DNA of 64,000 bases from NCBI RefSeq assembly GCF_030412915.1, contig NZ_JAUHJR010000006.1, positions 151,206-215,205 on the forward strand, written 5' to 3'. Below, in pieces: positions 1 to 7,463 of this stretch (position 1 is its first letter; each line of letters opens with the position of its first letter). The DNA comes from Nocardioides abyssi (GTDB lineage: Bacteria; Actinomycetota; Actinomycetes; Propionibacteriales; Nocardioidaceae). A model generated the notes under the pieces. That model saw only the letters and a program-made list of their open reading frames with translations. It was not told the DNA's origin and searched no databases. Made by a program: the position numbers and the translations under genes.

Positions 1-160
1 CGAGAGCGAGCGCCGAGGCACGACGGCGGGCGGTGCGGTTCCCCATGGGGCCCAGCCTAGGAAGGTGGTCCCCGTCCGCGTGCAAGATCGGCTCAGCGTT
101 GCCTCAAGATCCCGTCACACGGGGTCGTTGCCGGGTGGCCCCCGGGTGCTCCCGGCAGGC
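1..160. other. Window edge, no gene recognised
   Basis: No convincing coding region is visible before the oxygenase gene that ends at 161. The stretch is GC-rich and holds short imperfect inverted repeats around 115-160 that could act as a transcript end for the minus-strand gene, but no run of T follows them. A gene starting to the left of the window cannot be excluded. Confidence 0.4.
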
Positions 161-1027
161 TCAGGAGGCCTCGCGGCGCGCGGCCGGGCCACCGGCGGTC
201 ATCGCCCAGCGGATCGTGCCGACCGCGAAGGAGCCGAGCACCCGCACGACGGTCCGCTCGGAGACCGGCAGCCACGGCAGCAGCAGGTGGCGGCGCGTCC
301 AGGCCGGCATCAGCCCGACCGCGGCCGCCACGAGCACGCCGTACGGCGCGCGGGCCGGGAGCGGCAGCGGCGGCTTGAAGAGCAGGTAGCGCACGGCCTC
401 GCGGGCCTCGGGGGTGCCGCGGAGCTCGGGGCGGTACGCCGCCAGCGCCTCGCGCAGCTCGGCCTCGTCCCTCGGCGGGTCGACGACGCCGAGCCGGCGG
501 GCGACCTCGCCGACCTGGGCGACGTACTCGTCGCGCCCGGCCTGGTCGAGCGGCTCCGCGCCGTACGTCGTGTGGGCCAGCAGGAAGCTGTCGACCTCCG
601 CGACGTGGACCCACCTCAGCAGGTGCGGGTCGCTGGCGGCGTACGTCGACCCGTCCGGCATCGTGCCGGTGATCCGGTCGTGGATGCGGCGCACCATGTC
701 GACCGCCTGCTGCGCGTCGTCGGCGTGCCCGAAGGTCGTGACCGCCAGGAACGTGCTGGTGCGGGCCAGCCGGCCCCACATGTCGCCGCGGAAGCCGGAG
801 TGCTCCGAGACCGCCCGCATCGCGGCCGGGTGGAGCGTCTGGAGCAGCAGCGCCCGGATGCCGCCGACGAACATCGAGGCGTCGCCGTGCACCCGCGCGA
901 TCGGGCTGTCGGGCTCGAACCAGCGCGGGCCGGGGCGGCCGTGGATGCGCGCCGCCTGCTTGGCGCCGTCCGGCCCCGCCACCCGCAGGAAGAGTGCCTC
1001 GCCGAGTCGTTCGCGCACCGTGGTCAC
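161..1027 (-). CDS. MpaB-type (DUF2236) oxygenase family protein
   Basis: The 288-residue product matches the oxygenase-MpaB/DUF2236 family, haem-associated proteins related to latex-clearing oxygenases; the substrate here is unknown. Family-like features are the early segment DASMFVGGIRALLLQTLHPA (about residues 49-68) and the HxH-spaced region near SEHSGFRGDMWGRL. There is no signal peptide. The GTG start at 1025-1027 is preceded by TAGGCT with a 7-nt spacer and no Shine-Dalgarno, so the mRNA is probably leaderless. It sits 25 bp downstream of the rtcB stop on the same strand but has its own -10 box. The family call is fairly sure; the enzymatic role is inferred from relatives only. Confidence 0.8.
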   Translation of the reverse strand: MTTVRERLGEALFLRVAGPDGAKQAARIHGRPGPRWFEPDSPIARVHGDASMFVGGIRALLLQTLHPAAMRAVSEHSGFRGDMWGRLARTSTFLAVTTFGHADDAQQAVDMVRRIHDRITGTMPDGSTYAASDPHLLRWVHVAEVDSFLLAHTTYGAEPLDQAGRDEYVAQVGEVARRLGVVDPPRDEAELREALAAYRPELRGTPEAREAVRYLLFKPPLPLPARAPYGVLVAAAVGLMPAWTRRHLLLPWLPVSERTVVRVLGSFAVGTIRWAMTAGGPAARREAS

Positions 1028-1034
1028 GCGATCG

Positions 1035-1040
1035 AGCCTA
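1035..1040 (-). promoter_or_regulatory. -10 box TAGGCT of leaderless promoter (MpaB gene)
   Basis: TAGGCT lies 7 nt before the GTG start at 1027 on the minus strand, fitting the TANNNT actinobacterial -10 element with transcription starting at the start codon. No -35 element is obvious. Confidence 0.55.
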
Positions 1041-1052
1041 CGGAGCAGCCGG

Positions 1053-2222
1053 TCAGTCGCCCTTGACGTTCACGATCTGCCGCAGCACGTGCCGGACCTC
1101 GACCAGGTCGCGGGCGTCGGCCATGACGACGTCGATGTCCTTGTAGGCGGCGGGGATCTCGTCGATGAAGGCGGAGGTGTCGCGGTACTCGATGCCCGCC
1201 ATCGCCGCCCGCAGGTCGTCCTGGGAGAACGTCTTGCGCGCCCGCGTGCGCGAGAAGCTCCGCCCCGCCCCGTGCGGCGCTGAGCGGAGCGAGTCCTCGT
1301 CGCCGCGGCCGACGACGACGTACGACGCCGTCCCCATCGAGCCGGGGATGAGGCTGGGCCGGCCCGCCTCGGCGTTGATCGCACCCTTGCGGGAGAGCCA
1401 CACGTCCTCGCCGAAGTGCTCCTCGCGCTCGGTGTAGTTGTGGTGGCAGTTGATCTCCTCGGTGCGCTCGACGGGTCCGCCGGTCCACCGCTCGACCTCG
1501 GTGACGAGGCGGTCCATCATCTCCTCGCGGTTGAGGAGCGCGTAGTGCTGCGCCCACTGCATCTCGCGGATGTAGGCGTCGAACGAGCCGGTGCCCTCCG
1601 CCAGCCAGGCGAGGTCGCGGTCGGGCAGGTCGATGCCCTCGCGCTCGCACCGCTTGCGGGCGACCGCGATGTGCTTCTGCGCGATCTTGTTGCCGACGCC
1701 ACGGGAGCCGGAGTGCAGGAACAGCCAGACCCGGTCCTCCTCGTCGATGCTGACCTCGATGAAGTGGTTGCCGCTGCCGAGGGTGCCGAGCTGGAGCTCC
1801 CAGTGCCTGCTGTACGACGCGGGGTCCAGGCCGATCTCCTCGGCCTCGCGGCGCAGCACGGCCAGCCGCTCCCGGGTGTAGTCGCGGGTCACCGCGTCGT
1901 TGTGAGCGCCCGCCGACAGGGGCACCGCCCGCTCGACCGCCTCGCGGAGCCGCCGTCGGTCGCCGGGGAGGTCGGCGGCGGAGTGCTGGGTGCGGACCGC
2001 GATCATCCCGCAGCCGATGTCCACGCCGACCGCGGCCGGGATGATCGCGCCCCTGGTCGGGATCACCGACCCGACGGTCGCGCCGAGGCCGAGGTGGGCG
2101 TCGGGCATCAGCGCGACGTGCGGGTGGATGAAGGGCATCGACGCGGTCGTCACGGCCTGGGCGCGGGTGCCCTCCCCGAGCACCGACGCCCAGCTGAGCA
2201 GGGTGGGGCTGATCCGTTCCAC
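1053..2222 (-). CDS. rtcB: RNA-splicing ligase RtcB family protein
   Basis: RtcB joins RNA ends (2',3'-cyclic phosphate or 3'-phosphate to 5'-OH) using GTP and Mn2+ through a GMP-histidine intermediate. The 389-residue product carries the family hallmarks in order: MPDAHLGLGATVGSVIP, VDIGCGMIAV (metal-binding Cys), GTLGSGNHFIE, HSGSRGVGNKIAQKH, EINCHHNYTERE (metal histidines) and SAPHGAGRSFSR (guanylated His region). I chose GTG at 2220-2222 because it gives the normal short N-terminus before the conserved core; upstream sequence shows only a weak TACGGG box and no good Shine-Dalgarno. No archease gene (the usual turnover partner) is adjacent. The shorter actinobacterial RtcB class may act in RNA repair rather than tRNA splicing. 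Confidence 0.9.
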   Translation of the reverse strand: MERISPTLLSWASVLGEGTRAQAVTTASMPFIHPHVALMPDAHLGLGATVGSVIPTRGAIIPAAVGVDIGCGMIAVRTQHSAADLPGDRRRLREAVERAVPLSAGAHNDAVTRDYTRERLAVLRREAEEIGLDPASYSRHWELQLGTLGSGNHFIEVSIDEEDRVWLFLHSGSRGVGNKIAQKHIAVARKRCEREGIDLPDRDLAWLAEGTGSFDAYIREMQWAQHYALLNREEMMDRLVTEVERWTGGPVERTEEINCHHNYTEREEHFGEDVWLSRKGAINAEAGRPSLIPGSMGTASYVVVGRGDEDSLRSAPHGAGRSFSRTRARKTFSQDDLRAAMAGIEYRDTSAFIDEIPAAYKDIDVVMADARDLVEVRHVLRQIVNVKGD

Positions 2223-2297
2223 GTCTGCGCCCGTACCCCGTTGTCCGCCGGGTTTCGACGTCGACGCCCTGGGCACCGAGCCGCGGTGAGGACACGA

Positions 2298-3179
2298 GTG
2301 ATCGGGAACGACCAGGTCGGCCGCGTCGAGGTGGGCGCCATCGGCCTGGGGCTGATGACCTTCGACCAGTCCGGCAGCCAGCCGCGCGAGCAGCTCGCCG
2401 ACACGGTGCGGGCCGCGCTCGACGCGGGGGTGACGCTCCTCGACACCGCCGACGCCTACGGGCCCGGCGAGGAGAAGGGCGCCGACGCCCAGGGCGCCAA
2501 CGAGCTGCTCATCGCGGGCCTGCTCGACGAGCTCGGCGTCCGCGACCGGGTGCTGCTCGCGACCAAGGGCGGCCACGTCCGCACCGAGGGCGGCGGCTGG
2601 GACACCGACAGCTCGCCCGCGCACCTGCGGGCGGCCGTCGACGCCAGCCTCCAGCGGCTCGGCGTCGAGCAGATCGCGCTGTGGCAGCACCACCGGCCCG
2701 ACCCGGAGGTCCCCTACGACGAGGTCATCGGCACGCTCAAGGAGATTGCCGACAGCGGCAAGGTCGCGATGGTCGGCCTCTCGAACGCCGACCCCGACCA
2801 GATCCGCGCCGCCCACGCGGTGCTCGGCGGGGCGCTGGTGAGCGTGCAGAACCAGTTCTCCCCGGCGTTCCGGTCCAGCCGACCCGAGATCGACGTGTGC
2901 GAGGAGCTCGGGCTCGCGTTCCTGCCGTGGAGCCCGCTCGGTGGCCTCGGCGACGCCAAGTCGCTCGCCGAGAAGCACCCGGCCTTCGCCGAGATCGCCG
3001 AGGCCCGCGGCGTCAGCGCCCAGCAGGTCGCCCTGGCCTGGGAGCTCGCGCAGTCCCCGGTCGTCATCCCCATCCCCGGCGCGAAGCGGCCGCAGTCGAT
3101 CACCGACTCCGCCGCGGCCGCCGATCTCGAGCTCACCGCCGAAGAGCTCGTCCGCCTCGACGCCGACGAGGCCCCCTAG
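2298..3179 (+). CDS. Aldo/keto reductase
   Basis: NADPH-dependent aldehyde/ketone reductase of the (beta/alpha)8 aldo/keto reductase superfamily, 293 residues. The catalytic tetrad is visible as Asp49 and Tyr54 (LLDTADAYGPGE), Lys90 (LLATKGGH) and His132 (WQHHRPDP). The cofactor-binding C-terminal part includes IPIPGAKRPQSI. The physiological substrate cannot be read from sequence. GTG at 2298 follows a TGAGGA motif at 5 nt, serving as ribosome binding site; an in-frame GTG at 2286 is an alternative. The gene diverges from rtcB with 75 bp between starts and converges on serA. Confidence 0.88.
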   Translation: MIGNDQVGRVEVGAIGLGLMTFDQSGSQPREQLADTVRAALDAGVTLLDTADAYGPGEEKGADAQGANELLIAGLLDELGVRDRVLLATKGGHVRTEGGGWDTDSSPAHLRAAVDASLQRLGVEQIALWQHHRPDPEVPYDEVIGTLKEIADSGKVAMVGLSNADPDQIRAAHAVLGGALVSVQNQFSPAFRSSRPEIDVCEELGLAFLPWSPLGGLGDAKSLAEKHPAFAEIAEARGVSAQQVALAWELAQSPVVIPIPGAKRPQSITDSAAAADLELTAEELVRLDADEAP

Positions 3180-3205
3180 ACGTCCCTGTGGTGGTGGACG
3201 GTGAG

Positions 3206-3241
3206 GACGAGGGGTTGCCCGTGGTGGGGCGGCCCCTCGTC
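3206..3241. terminator. Hairpin between convergent genes
   Basis: Arms GACGAGGGG and CCCCTCGTC (9 bp) enclose an 18-nt loop with further GC pairing. It lies between the convergent aldo/keto reductase and serA genes and could end both transcripts, although no strong T-run follows on either strand. Confidence 0.5.
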
Positions 3242-3275
3242 GTCGTTCGCTGCCCGCTCCCGGCGGACCCGGCGC

Positions 3276-4475
3276 TCAGGCCGACCAGGTGCGGACCCAG
3301 AGCCCGTTCTCGGAGGCCGCGAGCCGCTCCAGCGAGCCCGCGGAGAGCGGAGCGGCGGCGTCGGTGACGACGTACCCCACCTCACCGCGCGTCGCGAGCT
3401 GCTGCTGGACCACGTTGTCGCCCTGCTCGGCCAGCATCTCGTTGAGCCGGGCCAGCACGCCGGGCACGTTGCGGTGCAGGAAGCCGAGGCGGTGGCCGCT
3501 GCGCAGCTCGGGGACGTTGACGTCGGGCAGGTTGACCGACAGCGCGGTGCTGCCGTGGAGGGCGTACGCCGCCAGCTTGCCGGAGACGAACCACCCGATC
3601 TCCTCCTGCGCCTCCTGCGTGGACCCGCCCACGTGCGGGGTGAGGATGACGTTGTCCAGGCCGCGCAGCGGCGACTCGAACGGGTCGCCCTGGGCCTTGG
3701 GCTCGACGGGGAAGACGTCCATCGCGGCGCCGGCGATGTGGCCGGAGAGGATGTGCTCGCGCAGCGACTCGGTGTCCACGACCATGCCGCGGGCGGCGTT
3801 GACGAACATCGCGCGCGGCTTCATCTTCGAGAACTGCTCGTGCCCGAAGAGGCCCGCGTTGCCCGGCCGCCCGTCGATGTGCAGGCTGACCACGTCGGAG
3901 ATCGCGAGCAGCTCGTCGAGGGTCGACATCCGCCGCGCGTTGCCGTGGGCCGGCCGGTCGGCGGTGTCGAAGAAGACCACCCGCATGCCGAGCGCCTCGG
4001 CCACCGTGGACAGCTGGGTGCCGATGTTGCCGTAGCCGACGATGCCGAGCGTCCGCCCGCGCACCTCGTGGCTGCCCTTGGCCGACTTGTCCCAGACGCC
4101 GGCGTGCATCTTCTCGATCTTCTCCGGCAGCCGGCGCGCCAGCGCGATGATCTCGCCGATGACCAGCTCGACGACGCTGCGCGTGTTGGAGTACGGCGCG
4201 TTGAACACCGCCACCCCGCGCTCGGTCGCCGCCGCCAGGTCGACCTGGTTGGTGCCGATGCAGAAGCAGCCGACCGCCAGCAGGTCCGGCGCGCTGTCGA
4301 GCACCTTCGCGGTGACGGTGGTGTTGGAGCGGATTCCGAGCAGCGAGACCCCGGGCAGCGCCTCGACCAGCTCGTCCTCCGACAGCGAGCGGCTCAGCAG
4401 CTCGACGTCGTACCCCTTGGCCTCGAGCGACTCGACGGCCACCTGGTGGATGTTCTCCAGCAGCAGTGCCTTCAC
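3276..4475 (-). CDS. serA: D-3-phosphoglycerate dehydrogenase
   Basis: Oxidises 3-phosphoglycerate to 3-phosphohydroxypyruvate with NAD+, the first step of serine synthesis. The 399-residue length and domain order match the short E. coli-like SerA: substrate domain with RSNTTVTAKVLD and FCIGTNQVDL, NAD-binding Rossmann motif TLGIVGYGNIGTQLS, catalytic Arg in VNAARGMVVD, Glu in FPVEP, His in LTPHVGGST, then a C-terminal ACT domain (about 325-399, FLHRNVPGVLARLNEML) that typically senses serine. It differs from the longer SerA (about 530 residues) of mycobacteria, which has an extra intervening domain. Start GTG at 4473-4475 has TAGGGT 7 nt upstream, a leaderless layout; the GGAGG only 1 nt away is too close to serve as a Shine-Dalgarno. 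Confidence 0.9.
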   Translation of the reverse strand: MKALLLENIHQVAVESLEAKGYDVELLSRSLSEDELVEALPGVSLLGIRSNTTVTAKVLDSAPDLLAVGCFCIGTNQVDLAAATERGVAVFNAPYSNTRSVVELVIGEIIALARRLPEKIEKMHAGVWDKSAKGSHEVRGRTLGIVGYGNIGTQLSTVAEALGMRVVFFDTADRPAHGNARRMSTLDELLAISDVVSLHIDGRPGNAGLFGHEQFSKMKPRAMFVNAARGMVVDTESLREHILSGHIAGAAMDVFPVEPKAQGDPFESPLRGLDNVILTPHVGGSTQEAQEEIGWFVSGKLAAYALHGSTALSVNLPDVNVPELRSGHRLGFLHRNVPGVLARLNEMLAEQGDNVVQQQLATRGEVGYVVTDAAAPLSAGSLERLAASENGLWVRTWSA

Positions 4476-4482
4476 GCCTCCG

Positions 4483-4488
4483 ACCCTA
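4483..4488 (-). promoter_or_regulatory. -10 box TAGGGT of leaderless promoter (serA)
   Basis: TAGGGT with spacer CGGAGGC before the GTG at 4475. This supports the chosen start. Confidence 0.6.
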
Positions 4489-4568
4489 GGACCGCCCGGC
4501 CCCCGCACCCGATTCCCCGCGGGCCGGTGAGACGGCGGCGCGCCCTGTCCTCCGGGTGTGCGTGCGTG

Positions 4569-4690
4569 GGATGGCCGCGGAGTGGCGTGCATCCCAAGTG
4601 AACCTGGGATGTTCACGCTTCGCGGCCACTGCATCGGCCGCGGAGCGTGAGAAGTGGCCGCGGAGTGGCCCCGGATCCGCGCCGGCTGGG
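4569..4690. repeat. GC-rich intergenic repeats (GGCCGCGGAG units)
   Basis: Three units of GGCCGCGGAG occur at about 4573, 4633 and 4653. Two alternative stem options overlap between them: CATCCCA/TGGGATG and GTGAAC/GTTCAC. The segment is non-coding as far as I can see and lies upstream of serA and downstream of the small secreted-protein gene. It is probably a folded intergenic repeat, not a gene. Confidence 0.45.
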
Positions 4691-4715
4691 GCGCCTGGGG
4701 GCGGGTCGGGTGTTG

Positions 4716-4849
4716 TGGAGGCCCCACCCCTGCAGGCATCCCACCTATAGGTGGTACGCCTGACCTCCTGGGCCGATGCAACGCCCCAGAAGGTGGTGCG
4801 GAGGCCCAACACCCCTGCAGGCATCCCACCAATTGGTGGTACGCCTGCA
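4716..4849. repeat. Duplicated palindromic element (two copies, 85 bp apart)
   Basis: Two copies share the left flank CCCTGCAGGCATC and the right flank GTACGCCTG. Their cores are perfect 14-bp palindromes: CCACCTATAGGTGG (4741-4754) and CCACCAATTGGTGG (4826-4839). With the flanks each can form a stem of 13 bp per arm with two mismatches. The central four bases differ between copies (TATA versus AATT), yet both keep symmetry. It lies in the 412-bp gap between serA and the small secreted-protein gene. Role unknown: protein-binding site, cruciform or mobile repeat are all possible. Confidence 0.7.
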
Positions 4850-4887
4850 CCCTGGCCCGCCGCGACTCGACGACCGGGCGGAGACCG

Positions 4888-5160
4888 TCAGGGGCGCAGC
4901 CAGTGCGGGCGGACCTTGTCGCCCTTGCAGACCCAGCGGACACCCTTGGCGTCCCAGCCGGACTTGCCGTACGACTTCTGCGGGCAGAACTGGCCGCCCT
5001 TGATGCAGGTGCCGCTGGAGGTCTTGGTGCAGGGCTTCTTGGCGACGACGTACGACGAGGCGTCGGCGACGTGGACGGGTGCGCGCGCCGCGGCGGTCGG
5101 GCCGCCGACGAGGGTCATGGCGGCAACGACGGAGGTCGCGAGCAGGGTGCGGAGCTTCAT
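4888..5160 (-). CDS. Small secreted cysteine-containing protein, function unknown
   Basis: A 90-residue product with a Sec-type signal peptide: basic start MKLR, hydrophobic core LLATSVVAAMTLVGG, likely cleavage after an Ala-x-Ala near residues 23-27. The mature part of about 63 residues has four cysteines (44, 52, 59, 78), probably two disulfides, is rich in Lys, Gly and aromatic residues, and ends WVCKGDKVRPHWLRP. I do not recognise a named domain. The ATG at 5158-5160 was chosen because it starts the signal peptide; no clear Shine-Dalgarno is visible. An in-frame start further upstream would bury the signal peptide. Confidence 0.65.
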   Translation of the reverse strand: MKLRTLLATSVVAAMTLVGGPTAAARAPVHVADASSYVVAKKPCTKTSSGTCIKGGQFCPQKSYGKSGWDAKGVRWVCKGDKVRPHWLRP

Positions 5161-5289
5161 GCGGCGACGGTAGGAAGTTGTCGTCGTCAACGAGTTGGAA
5201 GGTAAAGAGATGGCTCGAAGTGACCACGTCGACCAGTCGACCCCGGTCCCGAACCTGACCTCAACGCCCGGCCCGGCGCCGGACAACCC

Positions 5290-6930
5290 TCAGGCAGGCA
5301 GGTCCTCGGCGTCGAGGATCCGGTAGGCGTACCCCTGCTCGGCGAGGAACCGCTGCCGGTTGGCGGCGAAGTCGGCGTCGACGGTGTCGCGGGAGACGAT
5401 CGTGTAGAAGTGCGCGGTCTTGCCCTCGGACTTGGGGCGCAGGAGCCGGCCGAGCCGCTGGGCCTCCTCCTGGCGGGAGCCGAACGAGCCGGAGACCTGG
5501 ATGGCGACCTCGGCAGAGGGCAGGTCGATGGAGAAGTTCGCGACCTTCGAGACGACCAGCAGCCCCACCTCGCCGGAGCGGAAGGCCTCGAAGAGCCGCT
5601 GCCGCTCCTTCACGGGGGTGTCGCCCTTGATGACGGGGGCGTCGAGGGAGGCGGCGAGCTCGTCGAGCTGCTCGATGTACTGCCCGATCACCAGCGTCGG
5701 TTGGCCGGGGTGGGAGGCGACGATGTCGCGCACGACGCGGGTCTTCTCCGCGGTGCACGAGGCGAGCCGGTAGCGCTCCTCCGGCTCGGCGACGGCGTAC
5801 ACGAGTCGTTCGTCGGTCGGCAGCGTCACCCGCACCTCGACGCAGTCGGCGGGCGCGATCCACCCCTGCGCCTCGATGTCCTTCCACGGCGCGTCGTAGC
5901 GCTTGGGCCCGATGAGGGAGAAGACGTCGCCCTCGCGGCCGTCCTCGCGCACCAGCGTCGCGGTCAGCCCGATGCGCCGCCGCGCCTGGAGGTTGGCGGT
6001 CATCCGGAAGATCGGGGCGGGCAGCAGGTGCACCTCGTCGTAGACGATGAGTCCCCAGTCGCGGGCGTCGAGCAGCTCGAGGTGGGGGTAGACGCCCTTC
6101 CGCTTGGTCGTCAGCACCTGGTACGTCGCGATGGTGACCGGCCGCACCTCCTTGACCGAGCCGGAGTACTCGCCGATCTCGTCCTCGGTGAGGGAGGTAC
6201 GCCGCACCAGCTCGTCCTTCCACTGGCGCGCGGAGACGGTGTTGGTGACCAGGATCAGCGTGGTCGCCTGCGCGTGGGCCATCGCGGAGGCGCCGACCAG
6301 CGTCTTGCCGGCGCCGCACGGGAGCACGACGACCCCGGACCCGCCGTGCCAGAACGACTCGGCCGCGTCGCGCTGGTAGTCGCGCAGCTGCCAGTCGGAC
6401 TCGTCGAGCGAGATCGGGTGGGCCTCGCCGTCGACGTACCCGGCGAAGTCCTCGGCCGGCCAGCCGATCTTGAGCAGCGCCTGCTTGAGGTTGCCGCGCT
6501 CGGAGGCGTGGACGACCACGGTGTCGTCGTCGATGCGGTCGCCGAGCATGCCCTGCACCTTCTTGGCGCGGAGCACCTCCTCGAGCACCGGCCGGTCGGT
6601 CGAGGTGAGCACCAGCCCGTGGGTGGGGTGCTTGTCGAGCCGCAGCCGGCCGTAGCGGGCCATGGTCTCGGCGACGTCGACCAGCAGGGCGTGCGGGACG
6701 GCGTAGCGGCTGTACTCCAGCAGCGTGTCGACGACCTGCTCGGCGTCGTGGCCGGCGGCGCGGGCGTTCCACAGCCCCAGCGGCGTCAGTCGGTAGGTGT
6801 GCACGTGCTCCGGCGACCGCTCGAGCTCGGCGAACGGCGCGATCGCCTTGCGGCAGTCGGCCGCGCGCTCGTGGTCGATCTCGAGGAGGAGGGTCTTGTC
6901 GGACTGGACGATGAGCGGTCCGTCGTTCAT
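5290..6930 (-). CDS. XPB/Ssl2-type DNA helicase (superfamily 2)
   Basis: ATP-dependent 3'-5' DNA helicase of the XPB family found in actinobacteria and archaea; 546 residues. N-terminal damage-recognition-like region (1-180), then helicase core: Walker A LPCGAGKT (about 203-210), DEVH box VYDEVHLL (297-304), LTAT motif (322-325) followed by the XPB hallmark RED (328-330), and motif VI QRLGRLLRPK. Eukaryotic XPB opens DNA in TFIIH and nucleotide excision repair; bacterial relatives unwind DNA in vitro, but their pathway is unsettled. ATG at 6928-6930 overlaps the stop of the CGNR gene by four bases, so the two are probably translationally coupled. No adjacent Bax1-like nuclease is present. Confidence 0.92.
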   Translation of the reverse strand: MNDGPLIVQSDKTLLLEIDHERAADCRKAIAPFAELERSPEHVHTYRLTPLGLWNARAAGHDAEQVVDTLLEYSRYAVPHALLVDVAETMARYGRLRLDKHPTHGLVLTSTDRPVLEEVLRAKKVQGMLGDRIDDDTVVVHASERGNLKQALLKIGWPAEDFAGYVDGEAHPISLDESDWQLRDYQRDAAESFWHGGSGVVVLPCGAGKTLVGASAMAHAQATTLILVTNTVSARQWKDELVRRTSLTEDEIGEYSGSVKEVRPVTIATYQVLTTKRKGVYPHLELLDARDWGLIVYDEVHLLPAPIFRMTANLQARRRIGLTATLVREDGREGDVFSLIGPKRYDAPWKDIEAQGWIAPADCVEVRVTLPTDERLVYAVAEPEERYRLASCTAEKTRVVRDIVASHPGQPTLVIGQYIEQLDELAASLDAPVIKGDTPVKERQRLFEAFRSGEVGLLVVSKVANFSIDLPSAEVAIQVSGSFGSRQEEAQRLGRLLRPKSEGKTAHFYTIVSRDTVDADFAANRQRFLAEQGYAYRILDAEDLPA

Positions 6931-7451
6931 AGCGTGGCGACTGCCTTCTGCCGGGCTCGGTACGCCGCCACGTTGGCCCGCGAGGAGCAGCGCTCCGAGC
7001 AGTAGCGGCGCGACTTGTTGGGGGAGGTGTCGACGTAGACCTGCGTGCACGGGGCGGCCGCGCACACGCCGAGGCGGCTCGGTCCGAGGTCGCAGACCAG
7101 CGTCATCAGGCCCAGCAACGCCTCCCCGACGAGCAGCTCGGCGACGGAGGCACCGCGGCTGGCGACGTGGACGTGCAGGGTGCCGTCGTGGTCGGTGATG
7201 CGCGGGCTGACCGGGTGGCGGGCCATCAGCTCGTTGAGCCCCGCGACCACGCCGGTGGTGTCGCCGGCCTCGGAGGCCTCGAAGACCGGCCGGAGCTCGC
7301 GCTGGAGCTTGCGCAGCAGCATGCAGTCGCGGTCGGTGGCCTGCTCGGAGAGCCAGGGGCGGTCGGCGAGGTGGGCCTGGAGCGCGTCGACGTCGTGGAG
7401 GTCGGCGTTGAGCAGCGCGGCCGACTGCTCGGCGTACCTCAGGAAGTCCAC
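6927..7451 (-). CDS. CGNR zinc-finger domain protein
   Basis: A 174-residue protein of the ABATE/CGNR family, typically treated as putative transcription regulators. The N-terminal helical part (1-110) is the usual stress-related domain; the C-terminal zinc finger has Cys130, Cys135, Cys151 and Cys155 (APC-(x)15-CSERC), followed by SSRANVAAYRARQK, the CGNR-like basic helix. It overlaps the XPB helicase start by four bases. GTG start at 7449-7451 has TAGACT 6 nt upstream; that box begins with the TAG stop codon of the gene upstream (7461-7463). It may be the regulator or DNA-binding partner of the helicase pair, inferred from position alone. Confidence 0.85.
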   Translation of the reverse strand: MDFLRYAEQSAALLNADLHDVDALQAHLADRPWLSEQATDRDCMLLRKLQRELRPVFEASEAGDTTGVVAGLNELMARHPVSPRITDHDGTLHVHVASRGASVAELLVGEALLGLMTLVCDLGPSRLGVCAAAPCTQVYVDTSPNKSRRYCSERCSSRANVAAYRARQKAVATL

Positions 7452-7457
7452 CGCACG

Positions 7458-7463
7458 AGTCTA
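7458..7463 (-). promoter_or_regulatory. -10 box TAGACT overlapping a stop codon
   Basis: TAGACT, 6 nt before the GTG at 7451. Its first three bases are the TAG stop codon of the helicase-associated gene. Confidence 0.55.

Noticed and set aside
1053-2978. A 641-residue RtcB reading with a long N-terminal extension
   Set aside because: The extra 250 residues are antisense to the aldo/keto reductase and have shadow-frame composition; GTG 2222 gives the normal family length.
4654-5205. Open frame covering the palindromic repeats and the secreted-protein gene antisense
   Set aside because: The translation simply reads the repeat (IPPIGG-like pieces); the opposite strand has a proper signal peptide gene.
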